Below are positions 42,101 to 47,249 of a DNA stretch of 64,000 nucleotides, in pieces. Numbering within the stretch: the first letter of the stretch is position 1; each line of letters starts with the position of its first letter. The stretch is from Manduca sexta (lineage: Eukaryota > Arthropoda > Insecta > Lepidoptera > Sphingidae), in the NCBI RefSeq assembly GCF_014839805.1, contig NC_051120.1, positions 9,300,001 to 9,364,000 on the forward strand, given 5' to 3'. The notes under the pieces are model-generated. The model searched no databases. It worked only from the letters and a program-made list of their open reading frames with translations, and had not been told where the DNA came from. Position numbers and translations under genes: made by a program.

Positions 42101-45100
42101 CATAAGTTTAATTACAAACTGGTTTCTTGGCGATAATGTTATAAAATTTAAATATGCGCATCGAGTAAGGAAACATGAATTATCAAATTTGTTTTTAGAC
42201 AGACAGGTAAGTGTTTTTACGTGTATAAGCTAATTTAATGGTGGGCTATAAAAATTGAAACGGCGATAGCGTAGTTAGGTGCGGAACGGACTGCCGAGAC
42301 GAATATCCGTAGATTCAACTCCCAAGGGCACAAACGTCTGACTTTTCAAAAAACTATGTGTGTATTCTTAGTAAATTATCGCTTGCTTTAATAGTGAAGG
42401 AAAACATCGTGAGCTTATAAGTGCATTCTCTATAGTAATTTTAAAGGGTGTGAGACCATTCCGCAATTTTTGAAGATTGTTGACCCCCCAATGTAACGCG
42501 CTGTAACATTTTCCTGTACACCCTCGCCCCTGCCTCCGAAAGTTATGTAACTCTAAAGTGAATTTTTTTGTAATATTTACAATTATTTTACGCAAAATAC
42601 CGGAAAGTAGCTAAAATACCTTTGTTATTGTTTTAAAATAAAAAAAAACAATGTTACATAACGCGTTCTACGAGAACCCCACTCCCGCCCCTGTTACGCA
42701 TCGTAACGTTTTACAAGACCAAAATTGCGTTACGTAATATTTGAACAGCCCCCTAGGCCAGCGTGGTGGACTAAGGTCTAATCCCTCTCAGTAGTAGAGG
42801 CCGTGCCCGTCAATAGAACAGTATATAATACATAATAATATATTAAAATGTATGAATTGCTATTTGATCAGGGGCCGTAAACAATATGCCTATCTAGAAT
42901 CATAAATTCCAGTAGAAAACAAAATATATGAGAACAACGCATCGTATTAAGTCCAACGCTAAGATATTTGGTCCAAGTTTCTTGATCACAAGAGTCGGTC
43001 ATATAAAATCTTATATGAAAGAAATAAAAATCCAATGCTTCCAAATATACTAAGGAGTTATTCATGCCCTTTAAATAAATCCAGAAGGAATTGGAATCGT
43101 TATTTAAGTAATCCAATTGTTTGAATATAAGATAATCAATTTTCGATAGCTAACTATCAACTTAAAGTAACACTTAATAATAATAATAATATCAGCCTTG
43201 TATTATATACTTGCCCACTGCTGAGCACGGGCCTCCTCTACTACTGAGAGGGATTAAGGCCTTAGTCCACCACGCTGGCCTAGTGCGGATTGGTAGACTT
43301 CACACACCTTCGAAATTCCTATAGAGAATTTCTCAGATGTGCAGGTTTCCTCACGATGTTTTTCATCACCGTTAAAGCGAACGATAAATTCACAAAGAAT
43401 ACACATATAATGTTTATATGAACGATAAAAAGTCGTGATAACATTATTGCTGAGACATACATAAGAAATTCTCAAAATTTTGACTCTATCTGGCTCATGC
43501 ATGAAAAATGCCCTAAATTTTGTCCGAATTTCATATTTTACCAAGTACCCCTAAAACTGTTGTGGAGAATTGTCCCAATAAGCAACAGCCATAACACTAA
43601 CTCATAACTCAACCGTACCCTGATTTACCCCACTACTTATAGAACGCCCTATATATACACCTTTTTGTATGGTTTGGGGTAGAGACCCAAACTAAACCTT
43701 AACTTACTGATTTACGGGCGGTGCAATTTACTCTCAGCCCTTGGGTACTTCAAACCTTAATAATTCTAATAATGTGCTCGCCTGAGAGGTATTGGGTAAA
43801 AAATGACGAAATTTTACACACATATTTCAATAATGCCCCAAAAAGGTTACAGTTATAATTATAAATTCTTTGACCTATTAATTTATTGTTTGAATAACAA
43901 GTTATGGTCAAACAATATATCAATTTCTGGTTTATCAATTCAGAACTTAGTTTCCTCGAAAATATGATGTAAAATCTACAGATTCTGCTTTATATATCAA
44001 ATTTTACCTATGTTGTAAAGCTTTAAGTAAACGGGGTAAGTGCATTTGTGTTATATAATTAACACCTGGGTGTTAATTCTCGTTCTTAAAAATAGTATAT
44101 TATACTCACACAACACATGGCACTCAAATATTTTTTCTCGCTTCATTTCAACAATTAGTACTAACTATGTAGTTAAAAGGTTCGTTGTCGATTGTCCATG
44201 TAATAACAATAACACGCAATATGTACAGTAACTTCCGAAACAGTTCGTAAAAATTTGTTTTTGTGAACAATTGCTTCATCTGTGCCAAAGGGATTCAGGA
44301 TCCAAGTAATTCGCGTACAAGCCGACAACCGCGGGTTTGTGTTGTACGTAATGAAAGTACAAAAAAAGTATTATGAACCTTATAAACACACGTTCTGATG
44401 ACGTTGCAATGAACATTGCTTAACATTAATTTCTTAACATTTTCGCTTATAACTTTTTTATTTATAGTTCTACGACAAAAAGTTACTGAACCAAAGTTGT
44501 AGAGAATTTAATTTGCAACAAAAAATGTTTATAATTTTTTTTTGTGAGATAAATAGTTTAAGAGATACATCGGAAAAACCATTTCAACCCCTATTTTTAA
44601 GATGGCAGCCGTGGGACAAGGGTGGCGACCCCACAAACTTGGTTTTAGCTTGGTTTTACACTGACCCCCCCTACACGTCAAAAATATAAAATTGCGTCCT
44701 CTAAAAAACGCAACCCCAAATGTAACTTTTCAATGGACTAAAGCGGTCGTAAGGTCAAACTATATGAAAACGAAATTTTAATATTAACTAATAGATTATA
44801 ACTCAGAAAGGTCAATAGAAACAAAGCAATCAATATTCTGTAAACGCTAAATTGCTGTCAATATTGGACAGCCATTTAGCGCTAATTTTGATAATATTAA
44901 TAACATCAGACTTTGGAATAGCTAAAATAAAAAAAAAAAAACATAAACACGAACTTGTATATAATTGGAATGACCTTAACATCCAAAAGTAAAAATCTAA
45001 ATATAAAGTCAGGTAACGGCATGCACAGTTATATTAGAGTAGAGGTTCCAAGTTATTTATAACTTTAGAAAGACTTTTAATGGATTGTGAGTGGTGACCC

Positions 45101-45804
45101 CAAAAAGGTTTTGAATATAATACATATAATATGGACATTTATACTCCAGTATATGAAAAATTATGCAATGGATTGCAGAAGTAGATAATTTCTCTATACA
45201 CATTGTATTTTCCTGTTAATTATATCTTTTTTATATAATAATGAAAATCCTTGGATATAGACATGACGATTTAGAGGTTAATTAACCAACCAGGATTATT
45301 TTAACCTGAAATATATTTTAAATAACTATGGTATGGAGTACCTCTACTTATCACAAGCTACTTATTTTATTTATTTATTTGTAATAAGGTACACCAACAG
45401 GACTACATATAACATAAAACAATATTATAAAAGCAATAAGGTACAGCATCTGATATGTGTGCGACTAATAGGTGAACACAGCATTTACCACTAACAACAT
45501 ATTGAATTAAAATCTAAAACATAATATGAAGTAGAAAAGAAAATTATAAAGTACTAAAAATATGAGATCAATGAGTAACGATTATATACTATAACGCTTA
45601 TATATTTTAAAAAGGATCAGACAAACTTCAACAAAGCTCACAATAACCTTCATTGTGTAACTTACAATTATCTGGACAGAGGGAGCCGTCAAAACCGCAC
45701 ATGGGCGTGTCTGGGGGGGCTGTGGTGCGCCCGCCAGCCCAGTGTATCGGCCGACCCTCGATGAACTGCAGGGAAGAGTTGGCCGCCACGTACGTGGCCA
45801 CCAC
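8519..45804 (-). CDS. Receptor guanylyl cyclase, NPR-A/B-like, 5'-incomplete (12 exons)
   Basis: A single-pass membrane enzyme that makes cGMP from GTP in response to an extracellular ligand. Joined exons give 819 residues plus a stop, in phase at every junction. Order: ectodomain stalk with C-x6-C (1-47); transmembrane helix (48-74); juxtamembrane segment; kinase-homology domain (about 125-386) with VALK Lys146 and DFG Asp257, but SHGALKSSN where active kinases have HRD, so probably a pseudokinase; dimerisation linker (387-436); cyclase domain (about 437-635) with metal-binding Asp462 and Asp506, purine-selecting Glu502 and Cys574, and Asn581/Arg585, all intact; then a 185-residue Ser/Asn-rich tail with RRGS at 680-683 and a final DSIV. 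The kinase-homology and catalytic domains resemble NPR-A/B more than the Gyc76C type. The ligand-binding domain and start codon are missing. Which insect paralogue it is cannot be decided here. Confidence 0.95.
9335..9525 (-). CDS. Cyclase exon 11: catalytic domain, Cys and Asn/Arg motif
   Basis: 191 bp. It encodes [19 protein letters not shown] with the purine-selecting Cys and transition-state Asn/Arg, then the end of the fold. It completes the Gly codon from exon 10 across a 12.2-kb intron. Donor gtaatt. Confidence 0.95.
9580..9850 (-). mobile_element. SINE-B copy in a cyclase intron
   Basis: It reads in reverse as a tRNA-like head (ggttcgaat-type box B near 9775), then a body matching the 50.1 kb copy: tctgctcagtatcagcc, ggagtctggaatttgtgccc and tttggggataaa. 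The low-coordinate end carries the cacacac tail. Confidence 0.8.
9880..10030 (+). repeat. Repeat M copy 1
   Basis: It is related to 39105-39255: both share cagatcg-ggcagttggtc, gttggt-ggtga, a run of tttttattt and ttcctaacaata-like ends. Family unknown. Confidence 0.5.
10031..11480. other. Intron DNA, no gene seen
   Basis: Within the 12.2-kb intron. A weak match to repeat K lies at about 11115-11165 (aaagccgacgagaatcagg). Otherwise AT-rich and unassigned. Confidence 0.5.
11491..11800 (+). mobile_element. SINE-A copy
   Basis: The head gatagactagttggg and gctggttcaagaccc is followed by gtgtgtattcttcgtgaatt, aggccagcctggtggactaa and gaggcccgtgccc. The tail is lost. Confidence 0.8.
11801..13505. 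other. Intron DNA, no gene seen
   Basis: AT-rich. Open frames are under 85 codons and have no motifs. A GC-richer patch at 12120-12250 is unassigned. Confidence 0.5.
13515..13600 (-). repeat. (CAT)n tract, possible RTE 3' end
   Basis: agcatcatcatcatcattat is followed by ttctaattactggacatagg, which loosely parallels the RTE 3' ends at 30.1 and 34.0 kb. Confidence 0.4.
13601..14300. other. Intron DNA, no gene seen
   Basis: AT-rich. Nothing recognised. Confidence 0.5.
14305..14575 (-). mobile_element. SINE-B copy
   Basis: The tail-side tgtatttatcctcgaagagg, then gcacccacatttcaccatgt, gatgtgatgggagggagctc and finally caactacgccaccgaagcc match SINE-B in reverse. Confidence 0.75.
14690..14765 (+). 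repeat. Repeat E copy 1
   Basis: It contains ttttatcgcgttttaatatt, ctcccgacgtttcgaacact and ccttcgtggtcacgg. A diverged relative is at 38860-38965. The function and superfamily are unknown. Confidence 0.5.
15105..15345 (-). mobile_element. SINE-B copy, diverged
   Basis: cacacacactcactcctttt, aaaggggtaggcagaggcgc and a box-B-like ccagggatcgaaaccc in reverse support the family. Several small deletions. Confidence 0.7.
15346..16550. other. Intron DNA, no gene seen
   Basis: AT-rich. aaatataacaaataa recurs at about 15408 and 15495 in an old imperfect duplication. A piece at 15882-15950 (atgtcgactggcgagg) recalls repeat G. Confidence 0.45.
16555..16835 (-). repeat. Repeat F copy
   Basis: Reverse of the unit at 41730 and 45845: gcctaggtaggtaccatcgc, aatgtctatttctgccgcca, ggtttgaaggacattgtagc, cttaacatctcacgtctcag and cgtatcgcttaccatacagg. 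Confidence 0.75.
16836..17250. other. Intron DNA, no gene seen
   Basis: AT-rich. Nothing recognised. Confidence 0.5.
17254..17479. mobile_element. MITE with 33-bp inverted ends flanked by TTAA
   Basis: The element at 17258-17475 is bounded by TTAA at 17254-17257 and 17476-17479. Its left end starts ggttatagcttaaggtcc and continues atttttcataaattt. The reverse complement of the right end matches at 31 of 33 positions. The middle is AT-rich and non-coding. TTAA duplication is the hallmark of piggyBac-type transposition, but the GG start is not a typical piggyBac end, so the superfamily is unproven. Confidence 0.75.
17510..17740 (+). repeat. SINE-B-like fragment, strongly diverged
   Basis: A box-B-like ggatttgaatcccgg is followed by tgtaacacctctgcctaccg, similar to the SINE-B end. 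The middle is replaced or lost. Confidence 0.5.
17741..19100. other. Intron DNA, no gene seen
   Basis: AT-rich. Two overlapping plus-strand frames near 17605-17959 have no motifs and overlap the SINE-B-like fragment. Confidence 0.5.
19105..19330 (+). mobile_element. SINE-A copy, head missing
   Basis: It starts inside the core (gctttaacggtgaaggaaaa) and runs through aggccagcgtggtggactaa to gggctgatattattattata. The tRNA-like head is gone. Confidence 0.85.
19331..19930. other. Intron DNA with an imperfect hairpin
   Basis: No gene. Around 19858-19918, cgatagccgttaaggtaaca pairs imperfectly with tttacctttacggttttatc. The rest is AT-rich. Confidence 0.5.
19932..20190 (-). mobile_element. SINE-A copy, head truncated
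   Basis: In reverse: ccctgtattctataacgtcc, ttagtccaccacgctgg, aggtatgcaggttttctcac and gatgttttacttcaccgtta. The head side is lost near 20190. Confidence 0.8.
20191..20811. other. Intron DNA, no gene seen
   Basis: Minus-strand open frames up to 90 codons in this stretch have no recognisable motifs. Confidence 0.45.
20812..20990 (+). repeat. Repeat G copy, 3'-truncated
   Basis: gacccc-actgcacctgatggtaa, gtccaatagaatttcgactg, acaattatgccgacctgttg and gaactggatatacat match the fuller unit at 35020-35275. Confidence 0.75.
20991..21404. other. Intron DNA, no gene seen
   Basis: AT-rich with a GC-richer patch at 21235-21305. Nothing assigned. Confidence 0.45.
21407..21640. mobile_element. MITE-H copy 1, about 60-bp terminal inverted repeats
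   Basis: The left arm (cgttatttatctgaggacgg, agcattgtactgataaca) is mirrored by the right arm (tgttatcacagcgatactcc, gtccttagataaataacg). The central block is nearly identical to the copy at 52155. It lies about 100 bp from exon 10 in the 12.2-kb intron. Confidence 0.85.
21739..21913 (-). CDS. Cyclase exon 10: catalytic domain, second metal-binding Asp
   Basis: 175 bp. It encodes [19 protein letters not shown] (purine-selecting Glu and second metal Asp), [16 protein letters not shown] and [10 protein letters not shown]. It ends one base into a Gly codon; donor gtgagt. Confidence 0.95.
21914..22859. other. Intron DNA, no gene seen
   Basis: Between exons 10 and 9. AT-rich. Nothing recognised. 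Confidence 0.5.
22860..23080. other. GC-richer island with promoter-like layout in an intron
   Basis: It contains gtggcgccatctatcattac, a TATA-like caatataagg at about 22983, then cgaacgacgagagctcaatc and gacgctcgaaccgagcacat. It could be a solo long terminal repeat fragment or an internal promoter. No flanking duplication was identified. Confidence 0.3.
23241..23433 (-). CDS. Cyclase exon 9: catalytic domain, first metal-binding Asp
   Basis: 193 bp. It begins with the third base of a Lys codon split with exon 8. It encodes [16 protein letters not shown] with the metal-binding Asp, then [20 protein letters not shown] and ends DVYK. Acceptor ccctag, donor gtattt. Confidence 0.95.
23434..25089. 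other. Intron DNA, no gene seen
   Basis: Between exons 9 and 8. A local tccaatgtctctttcaaaga / tctctataaact pattern near 23880-23930 is unassigned. AT-rich elsewhere. Confidence 0.5.
25090..25265 (+). repeat. Repeat I copy
   Basis: gacttcgcccgcgtgaaaca, ccttcccagggtctcaaact, atctccataccaagtttcat and cgaaatcggttcagtggttc, ending in tataatattata. This is the commonest short repeat of the window after the SINEs. Confidence 0.75.
25285..25520 (-). mobile_element. SINE-B copy
   Basis: tcctatgatgtgataggggg, cgggctgatactgagcagaa and aactacgccaccaaagcact match SINE-B in reverse. The candidate box B (ttcgacccgggg, reverse) is mutated. Confidence 0.75.
25905..26054 (-). CDS. Cyclase exon 8: dimerisation linker
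   Basis: 150 bp. It encodes [20 protein letters not shown] and the helix up to LLYQLLP, the coiled linker that couples the kinase-homology domain to the cyclase. Acceptor ttacag, donor gtaagt. Confidence 0.95.
26270..26550. mobile_element. Fold-back J element 1
   Basis: The left arm 26303-26386 (gtcgaaaacaacacggtttt, gaccagtttcgacctatt, catcctca) is reverse-complementary, with scattered mismatches, to 26463-26549. The spacer repeats gatcattgatcactgatcac. It lies about 200 bp from exon 8, on its 5' side. Confidence 0.8.
26566..27015. other. Intron DNA, no gene seen
   Basis: AT-rich DNA up to the exon 7 donor. Confidence 0.5.
27019..27184 (-). CDS. Cyclase exon 7: end of kinase-homology domain
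   Basis: 166 bp. It encodes [13 protein letters not shown] and [14 protein letters not shown], the terminal helices of the domain, then GTIRRLN. Both ends split codons (Glu and Lys). Donor gtaatg. Confidence 0.95.
27430..27660 (+). mobile_element. SINE-B copy
   Basis: gagttcgatccccagatcag (box B region), tcagtatcagcctagagtct and tacccctttggggataaaag match the family. The head is diverged. Confidence 0.8.
27661..28070. other. Intron DNA, no gene seen
   Basis: AT-rich. Nothing recognised. Confidence 0.5.
28075..28260 (-). repeat. Repeat G copy
   Basis: Reverse unit: gctggtggcaggataaatgt, atagcgaccaacgtacacaa, gatcagcctgtgtataaccg and aggccggcacaattaagtcg. Confidence 0.75.
28285..28395 (+). 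repeat. Repeat I fragment
   Basis: gccaaatttcacccaaatcc and gttcagcggtatcagc are the second half of repeat I. Confidence 0.5.
28396..29230. other. Intron DNA, no gene seen
   Basis: AT-rich. Nothing recognised. Confidence 0.5.
29235..29280 (-). repeat. RTE-type 3' end with (CAT)n
   Basis: aatcatcatcatcattagcc is followed by actgctgaacatg, matching the RTE 3' ends. It is very short. Confidence 0.45.
29290..29470 (+). repeat. Repeat I copy
   Basis: ttctgggatataagttccgc, ccttcccagggtcttaaact and acctccataccaaatttcat, ending in tataatatg. Confidence 0.7.
29471..29755. other. Intron DNA, no gene seen
   Basis: AT-rich spacer between two repeat I copies. Confidence 0.5.
29760..29870 (+). repeat. 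Repeat I, truncated by or fused to repeat K
   Basis: tcttgggataaaagtcccgc and tccttcccagagactcaaac match repeat I until ctatacccat, after which repeat K begins. Confidence 0.55.
29868..30065 (+). repeat. Repeat K copy with unoccupied MITE-N site
   Basis: tggcgaaggatgaaattttc, cataaatgcggtctggagat, aagccggcagaaatcggttt and atatggacccttcaac. It shares its first part with 50755-50893 and shows that repeat's junction without an insertion. Confidence 0.6.
30100..30210 (-). repeat. RTE-type LINE 3' end beside exon 6
   Basis: The (CAT)n run at 30107-30126 is followed by sequence that on the minus strand encodes [20 protein letters not shown] and a stop, the characteristic C-terminus of RTE reverse transcriptases. 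Its 5' truncation point lies about 16-20 bp from the exon 6 donor at 30225. Confidence 0.8.
30226..30384 (-). CDS. Cyclase exon 6: kinase-homology C-lobe
   Basis: 159 bp. It encodes [25 protein letters not shown] and MSPK. Acceptor tgttcag, donor gtacga. An RTE fragment begins within about 20 bp of the donor on the intron side. Confidence 0.95.
30475..31380. other. Intron DNA, no gene seen
   Basis: AT-rich. Nothing recognised. Confidence 0.5.
31385..31500 (+). repeat. Repeat I variant
   Basis: actgtctccgcccgcataaa, cttaggagtaatacatatag and cttcctaccagtgag. It shares this subtype with 34640-34770 and 35595-35830. Confidence 0.45.
31575..31765 (+). repeat. Repeat I copy close to exon 5
   Basis: cggcttcgcccgcgtgaagc, agttttccgggataaaatta and actttgttttataatatgta. 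It ends about 30 bp from the exon 5 donor. Confidence 0.75.
31791..31950 (-). CDS. Cyclase exon 5: kinase-homology catalytic-loop region
   Basis: 160 bp. It encodes [21 protein letters not shown] and [10 protein letters not shown]. The catalytic-loop Asp of kinases is absent while DFG is kept. It ends in an Arg codon split with exon 6; donor gtaagt. Confidence 0.95.
31951..32266. other. Short intron between exons 5 and 4
   Basis: AT-rich intron without recognised repeats. Confidence 0.7.
32268..32594 (-). CDS. Cyclase exon 4: kinase-homology N-lobe
   Basis: 327 bp, phase 0 at both ends. It encodes the YKGCRVALK nucleotide-site Lys strand, then [19 protein letters not shown] and LDWMFK, blocks typical of the NPR-type kinase-homology domain. 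The acceptor has a long pyrimidine tract and the donor is gtaatt. Confidence 0.95.
32710..32815 (+). repeat. SINE-A 3' fragment
   Basis: taatccctctcagtagtaaa, ggcccgtgcccagcagtggg and atacagggctgatgttag; tail end only. Confidence 0.75.
32816..33654. other. Intron DNA, no gene seen
   Basis: AT-rich. Nothing recognised. Confidence 0.5.
33655..33925 (+). repeat. Repeat F copy, diverged
   Basis: tttgaatgacaagacgagca, gatggtaagcgatacgacca, accattcaggactttaaatt and acaaagtactgcgag. The last third is eroded. Confidence 0.65.
34000..34235 (-). repeat. RTE-type LINE 3'-end fragment
   Basis: The tract at 34007-34030 is followed by minus-strand codons for [17 protein letters not shown] and PGDRWMRAA, the conserved end of RTE reverse transcriptases, then an in-frame stop and frame damage. 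Confidence 0.8.
34236..34624. other. Intron DNA, no gene seen
   Basis: AT-rich. Nothing recognised. Confidence 0.5.
34625..34770 (+). repeat. Repeat I variant
   Basis: gcacttgcttacggcaccgc, gttttctgggataaaaaata and agcattcaggagtaatgtag. Confidence 0.5.
34771..35018. other. Intron DNA, no gene seen
   Basis: AT-rich spacer between repeat I and repeat G. Confidence 0.5.
35020..35275 (+). repeat. Repeat G, fullest copy
   Basis: Runs from cttgatggtaagtttagtgg through acaggctgatcctggaacgc and acaccttgtgtagggtggtc to tatcctaccaccagcg. About 250 bp, non-coding, used here as the reference unit. Confidence 0.75.
35276..35594. other. Intron DNA, no gene seen
   Basis: AT-rich. Nothing recognised. Confidence 0.5.
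35595..35830 (+). repeat. Repeat I variant
   Basis: cagcggcttcgcccgctaga, ttgtggcttccaactagtga and cgcttcagtagttccagaga; tail cctctttatgatat occurs twice. Confidence 0.55.
36040..36235 (+). mobile_element. SINE-B copy, 3'-truncated
   Basis: attcggcggcgtatttgtat (head), ctcgggtttggttccctagg (box B region) and ggagtctggaatatgtgtcc. Confidence 0.7.
36236..36484. other. Intron DNA, no gene seen
   Basis: Mixed composition. Nothing recognised. Confidence 0.45.
36485..36680 (+). repeat. Repeat L copy 1
   Basis: ggaagtggacaattaatatt, ttgattaatttcgttgc, ccctgagactcgccgagctt and ctggcttacaggagttgtag also occur, in the same order, at 47705-47910. Confidence 0.75.
36681..38460. other. Intron DNA, no gene seen
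   Basis: No repeats matching elsewhere in the window. A pyrimidine-rich stretch at 37480-37610 and a block at 37820-37930 are unassigned. The minus frame 37957-38247 has no motif. Confidence 0.45.
38469..38592 (-). CDS. Cyclase exon 3: juxtamembrane segment
   Basis: 124 bp. The Arg codon is split with exon 2. It encodes [20 protein letters not shown], the usual juxtamembrane helix of receptor cyclases, then a basic Ser/Gly stretch ending RRYSTG. Donor gtaagt. Confidence 0.9.
38620..38795 (-). mobile_element. SINE-A head half beside exon 3
   Basis: Reverse: ttctcaggtatacaggtttc, ccttcaccgttacatcaaac and cagtccgtttcagtcccgac, then the A box region. The 3' half is missing. It starts about 30 bp from the exon 3 acceptor. 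Confidence 0.75.
38860..38965 (+). repeat. Repeat E copy 2
   Basis: cggattttatcgcggtattt, aatttcactcccgaagaaga and ctttagccttcatagttac resemble 14690-14765. Confidence 0.5.
39105..39255 (+). repeat. Repeat M copy 2
   Basis: It shares gacagatcgaggcagttggt, gttagttggtcggtgatg and ttcctaacaata with 9880-10030. Confidence 0.5.
39241..39304. repeat. Tandem duplication, period 39 bp
   Basis: aataacaaaaccgtaattat followed by tttta occurs at 39241-39265 and again at 39280-39304. Confidence 0.85.
39610..39830 (+). repeat. Repeat G copy close to exon 2
   Basis: ccactgcaccggatggtaag, gtccaatagaatgtcgactg, gccggcctgttggaactgga and cttacatgggctagtaca. Confidence 0.75.
39989..40070 (-). CDS. Cyclase exon 2: transmembrane helix
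   Basis: 82 bp between a tttttgttccag acceptor and a gtatgt donor. It encodes [18 protein letters not shown] followed by SVFIYR, an uninterrupted hydrophobic helix ending in a basic stop-transfer residue. Confidence 0.9.
40073..41725. other. Intron DNA, no gene seen
   Basis: Long AT-rich stretch between exons 2 and 1 with no recognised repeat. Minus frames 40333-40791 have no motifs. Confidence 0.5.
41730..42000 (+). repeat. Repeat F copy
   Basis: gattgacgagacgagcttgt, gtggtaagcgatacaatcgc, tacaatgttcttcaaaccgg and gctgcttggcggcagaaata, ending ggtacctacccaggc. Confidence 0.75.
42001..42254. other. Intron DNA, no gene seen
   Basis: Nothing recognised. Confidence 0.5.
42255..42860 (+). mobile_element. 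SINE-A interrupted by MITE-N
   Basis: The head acggcgatagcgtagttagg and core gaaggaaaacatcgtgagc lie left of 42452. The 3' part (taggccagcgtggtggacta, taatccctctcagtagtaga, cagtatataatac) resumes at about 42754. A few dozen SINE bases at the junction are missing or altered. Confidence 0.8.
42452..42753 (-). mobile_element. MITE-N copy 1, nested in SINE-A
   Basis: It is the reverse complement of the 50893 copy: its right end gcgttacgtaatatttgaac then agcccc mirrors that copy's left end, and attattttacgcaaaatacc matches its centre. The left end is degraded. Confidence 0.75.
42861..43184. other. Intron DNA, no gene seen
   Basis: The minus frame 42868-43116 has no recognisable motif and no obvious splice pair. 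Confidence 0.45.
43185..43420 (-). mobile_element. SINE-A copy, head truncated
   Basis: taataataataatatcagcc (tail), ctactactgagagggattaa, ttagtccaccacgctggcct and gtgcaggtttcctcacgatg. It is one of the least diverged tails. Confidence 0.85.
43421..45360. other. Intron DNA, no gene; unassigned block at 44300-44760
   Basis: The block includes acgacaaaaagttactgaac, aagttgtagagaatttaatt, aagatggcagccgtggg and a cccccc-containing stretch. It looks unlike the surrounding AT-rich DNA but matches nothing else in the window. Confidence 0.4.
45363..45560 (-). repeat. LINE 3' end (TTTA tail) next to exon 1
   Basis: ttatttatttatttgtaata, aggtacaccaacaggactac and gatatgtgtgcgactaatag parallel the element at 61737. 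On the minus strand this is a 3' untranslated region ending in an (AAATA)-like tail. Confidence 0.6.
45666..45804 (-). CDS. Cyclase exon 1 of those seen: ectodomain stalk
   Basis: 139 bp, phase 0 at the start, ending with one base of a Ser codon. The acceptor is tttgttcacag and the donor gtaagt. It encodes [19 protein letters not shown] and ends in [12 protein letters not shown], whose C-x6-C matches the conserved membrane-proximal disulfide of natriuretic-type receptors. Confidence 0.85.
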
Positions 45805-45844
45805 CTGTGAACAAATTGTAGGTTGAGATCTTGTATTTCTTTTT

Positions 45845-46140
45845 TTTTATTGCTTTGAATGACAAGGCGAGCTTGCCGTTCTTCTGATGGTAAGTAATAC
45901 GACCATCCAAAAACAGTAAAAACACCATCCAAAACCTAGAATTACAAAGTATTATTTGGTATGCCACTGCGCTCCCCATCCTGAGACATGTCATGTTAAG
46001 TCTCATTATGTCCAGTAGTTACACTGGCTGCAATGTCCTTCAAACTGGAACATAACAGTGACTACATACTGCTTGGCGGCAGAAATAGACATTGCGGTGG
46101 TACCTACTCAGGCGGATTCTCACAACACTTGTATGTATGG
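45845..46140 (+). repeat. Repeat F, best copy, near exon 1 acceptor
   Basis: ctttgaatgacaaggcgagc, aacaccatccaaaacctaga, ggtatgccactgcgctcccc, gtccttcaaactggaacata and cggtggtacctactcaggcg. It begins about 45 bp from the exon 1 boundary. Confidence 0.8.
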
Positions 46141-46499
46141 CTTTCGTTTTCAGTAGACCAATGTCTCCATATACGAGTACTCGGTAATTACCGTAGATAC
46201 ACCGAAATCTGGGCCTAATCTAAACTCTAGGTAAGAAGATATTACCTTAACACGTCAGATTATACCATATATTATTTAGTTTTAATGTTTAACATTCGCG
46301 TAAAAATAAAAAATCAATATGTTTTTTAAGTTTCCAGCATCATAACGGTTTGGTTTAAGTGATTCGATGTAATTTTGTCTATTAATACGGTATTTTTTTA
46401 ACCTTGGAGCTCGGTAACTCTAGACTTACACATGGACACTGCAATAGACTTAAAAAGGTTGGACGTTAAATAAAATTGTTCAGTATCCAAAAAGGTAAT
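46141..46499. other. No gene seen
   Basis: No ectodomain-like exon was found in either frame set. AT-rich. Confidence 0.45.
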
Positions 46500-46745
46500 T
46501 TTTGCTGGTGGTAGAATATATTTTATATCCGCCTACATAGCGACCATCGTACACAGGGTGTTAAAATCCGCCATATTGGCCCACGTAAGTATGTCGCGTT
46601 TCGGGATCAGCCTGTGTATATCCAGTTCCAACAGGCTGACATAATTATGTCGATTGCCGAGGAGTAATCATCTCTCGTCAGTCGACATTCTATTGTTCCC
46701 TACTCCACTTACCATCAACAACAGAGTCACTTTGCTGTACACGTA
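46500..46745 (-). repeat. Repeat G copy
   Basis: tgctggtggtagaatatatt, atcagcctgtgtatatccag, ttccaacaggctgacataat and tcagtcgacattctattg. Confidence 0.8.
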
Positions 46746-47249
46746 TAAGAAAAGTAAATAGGATTATTTTATGTTATATTTTTATATAAAGACGATAGTT
46801 ACCCTAAAACATATAAGCATGGTAAAATTTGCACTCCCTAATTAACCAACTAACTGATCTTACGGGGTTAATACCGTGTACTAAATATGTATCCAATCAG
46901 CACTAATTATAAATGCAAAAGTACTATCGTTTATACTTAAACAATCACTGAATTGATTTTAATTTGGTACCAAACATGGCGCGCAAAAAAGAACACAGTC
47001 GAATTTTTAATATTTGCCAGTCTATAGACGTGTTCAACAGTTCACTAAGTTGTTTTGAAACTGAGCTTTTGAAGGCTTTGAATGATGGTATTATATAACT
47101 TATTTATAATTTACAAAATAGAAGGTAAAGGTCATTATGTTCCTATTTAATATGTTCCTTAATTTTATGATTGTTAACGTTACTTATTTTATATTTTATA
47201 ATTGTTTTTTCCAACATATCAATGCATGCCGTGGCAACTAAAGGTAATG
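46746..47249. other. No gene seen
   Basis: AT-rich. Nothing recognised. Confidence 0.5.

Noticed and set aside
43254..43544. 96-codon minus-strand open frame
   Set aside because: Its first half is the SINE-A body read through and the rest has no motif; there is no sign of coding constraint.
45582..46006. Two long minus-strand frames over cyclase exon 1
   Set aside because: They use the wrong frames for the exon; the correct frame gives the C-x6-C stalk and joins in phase to the transmembrane exon.
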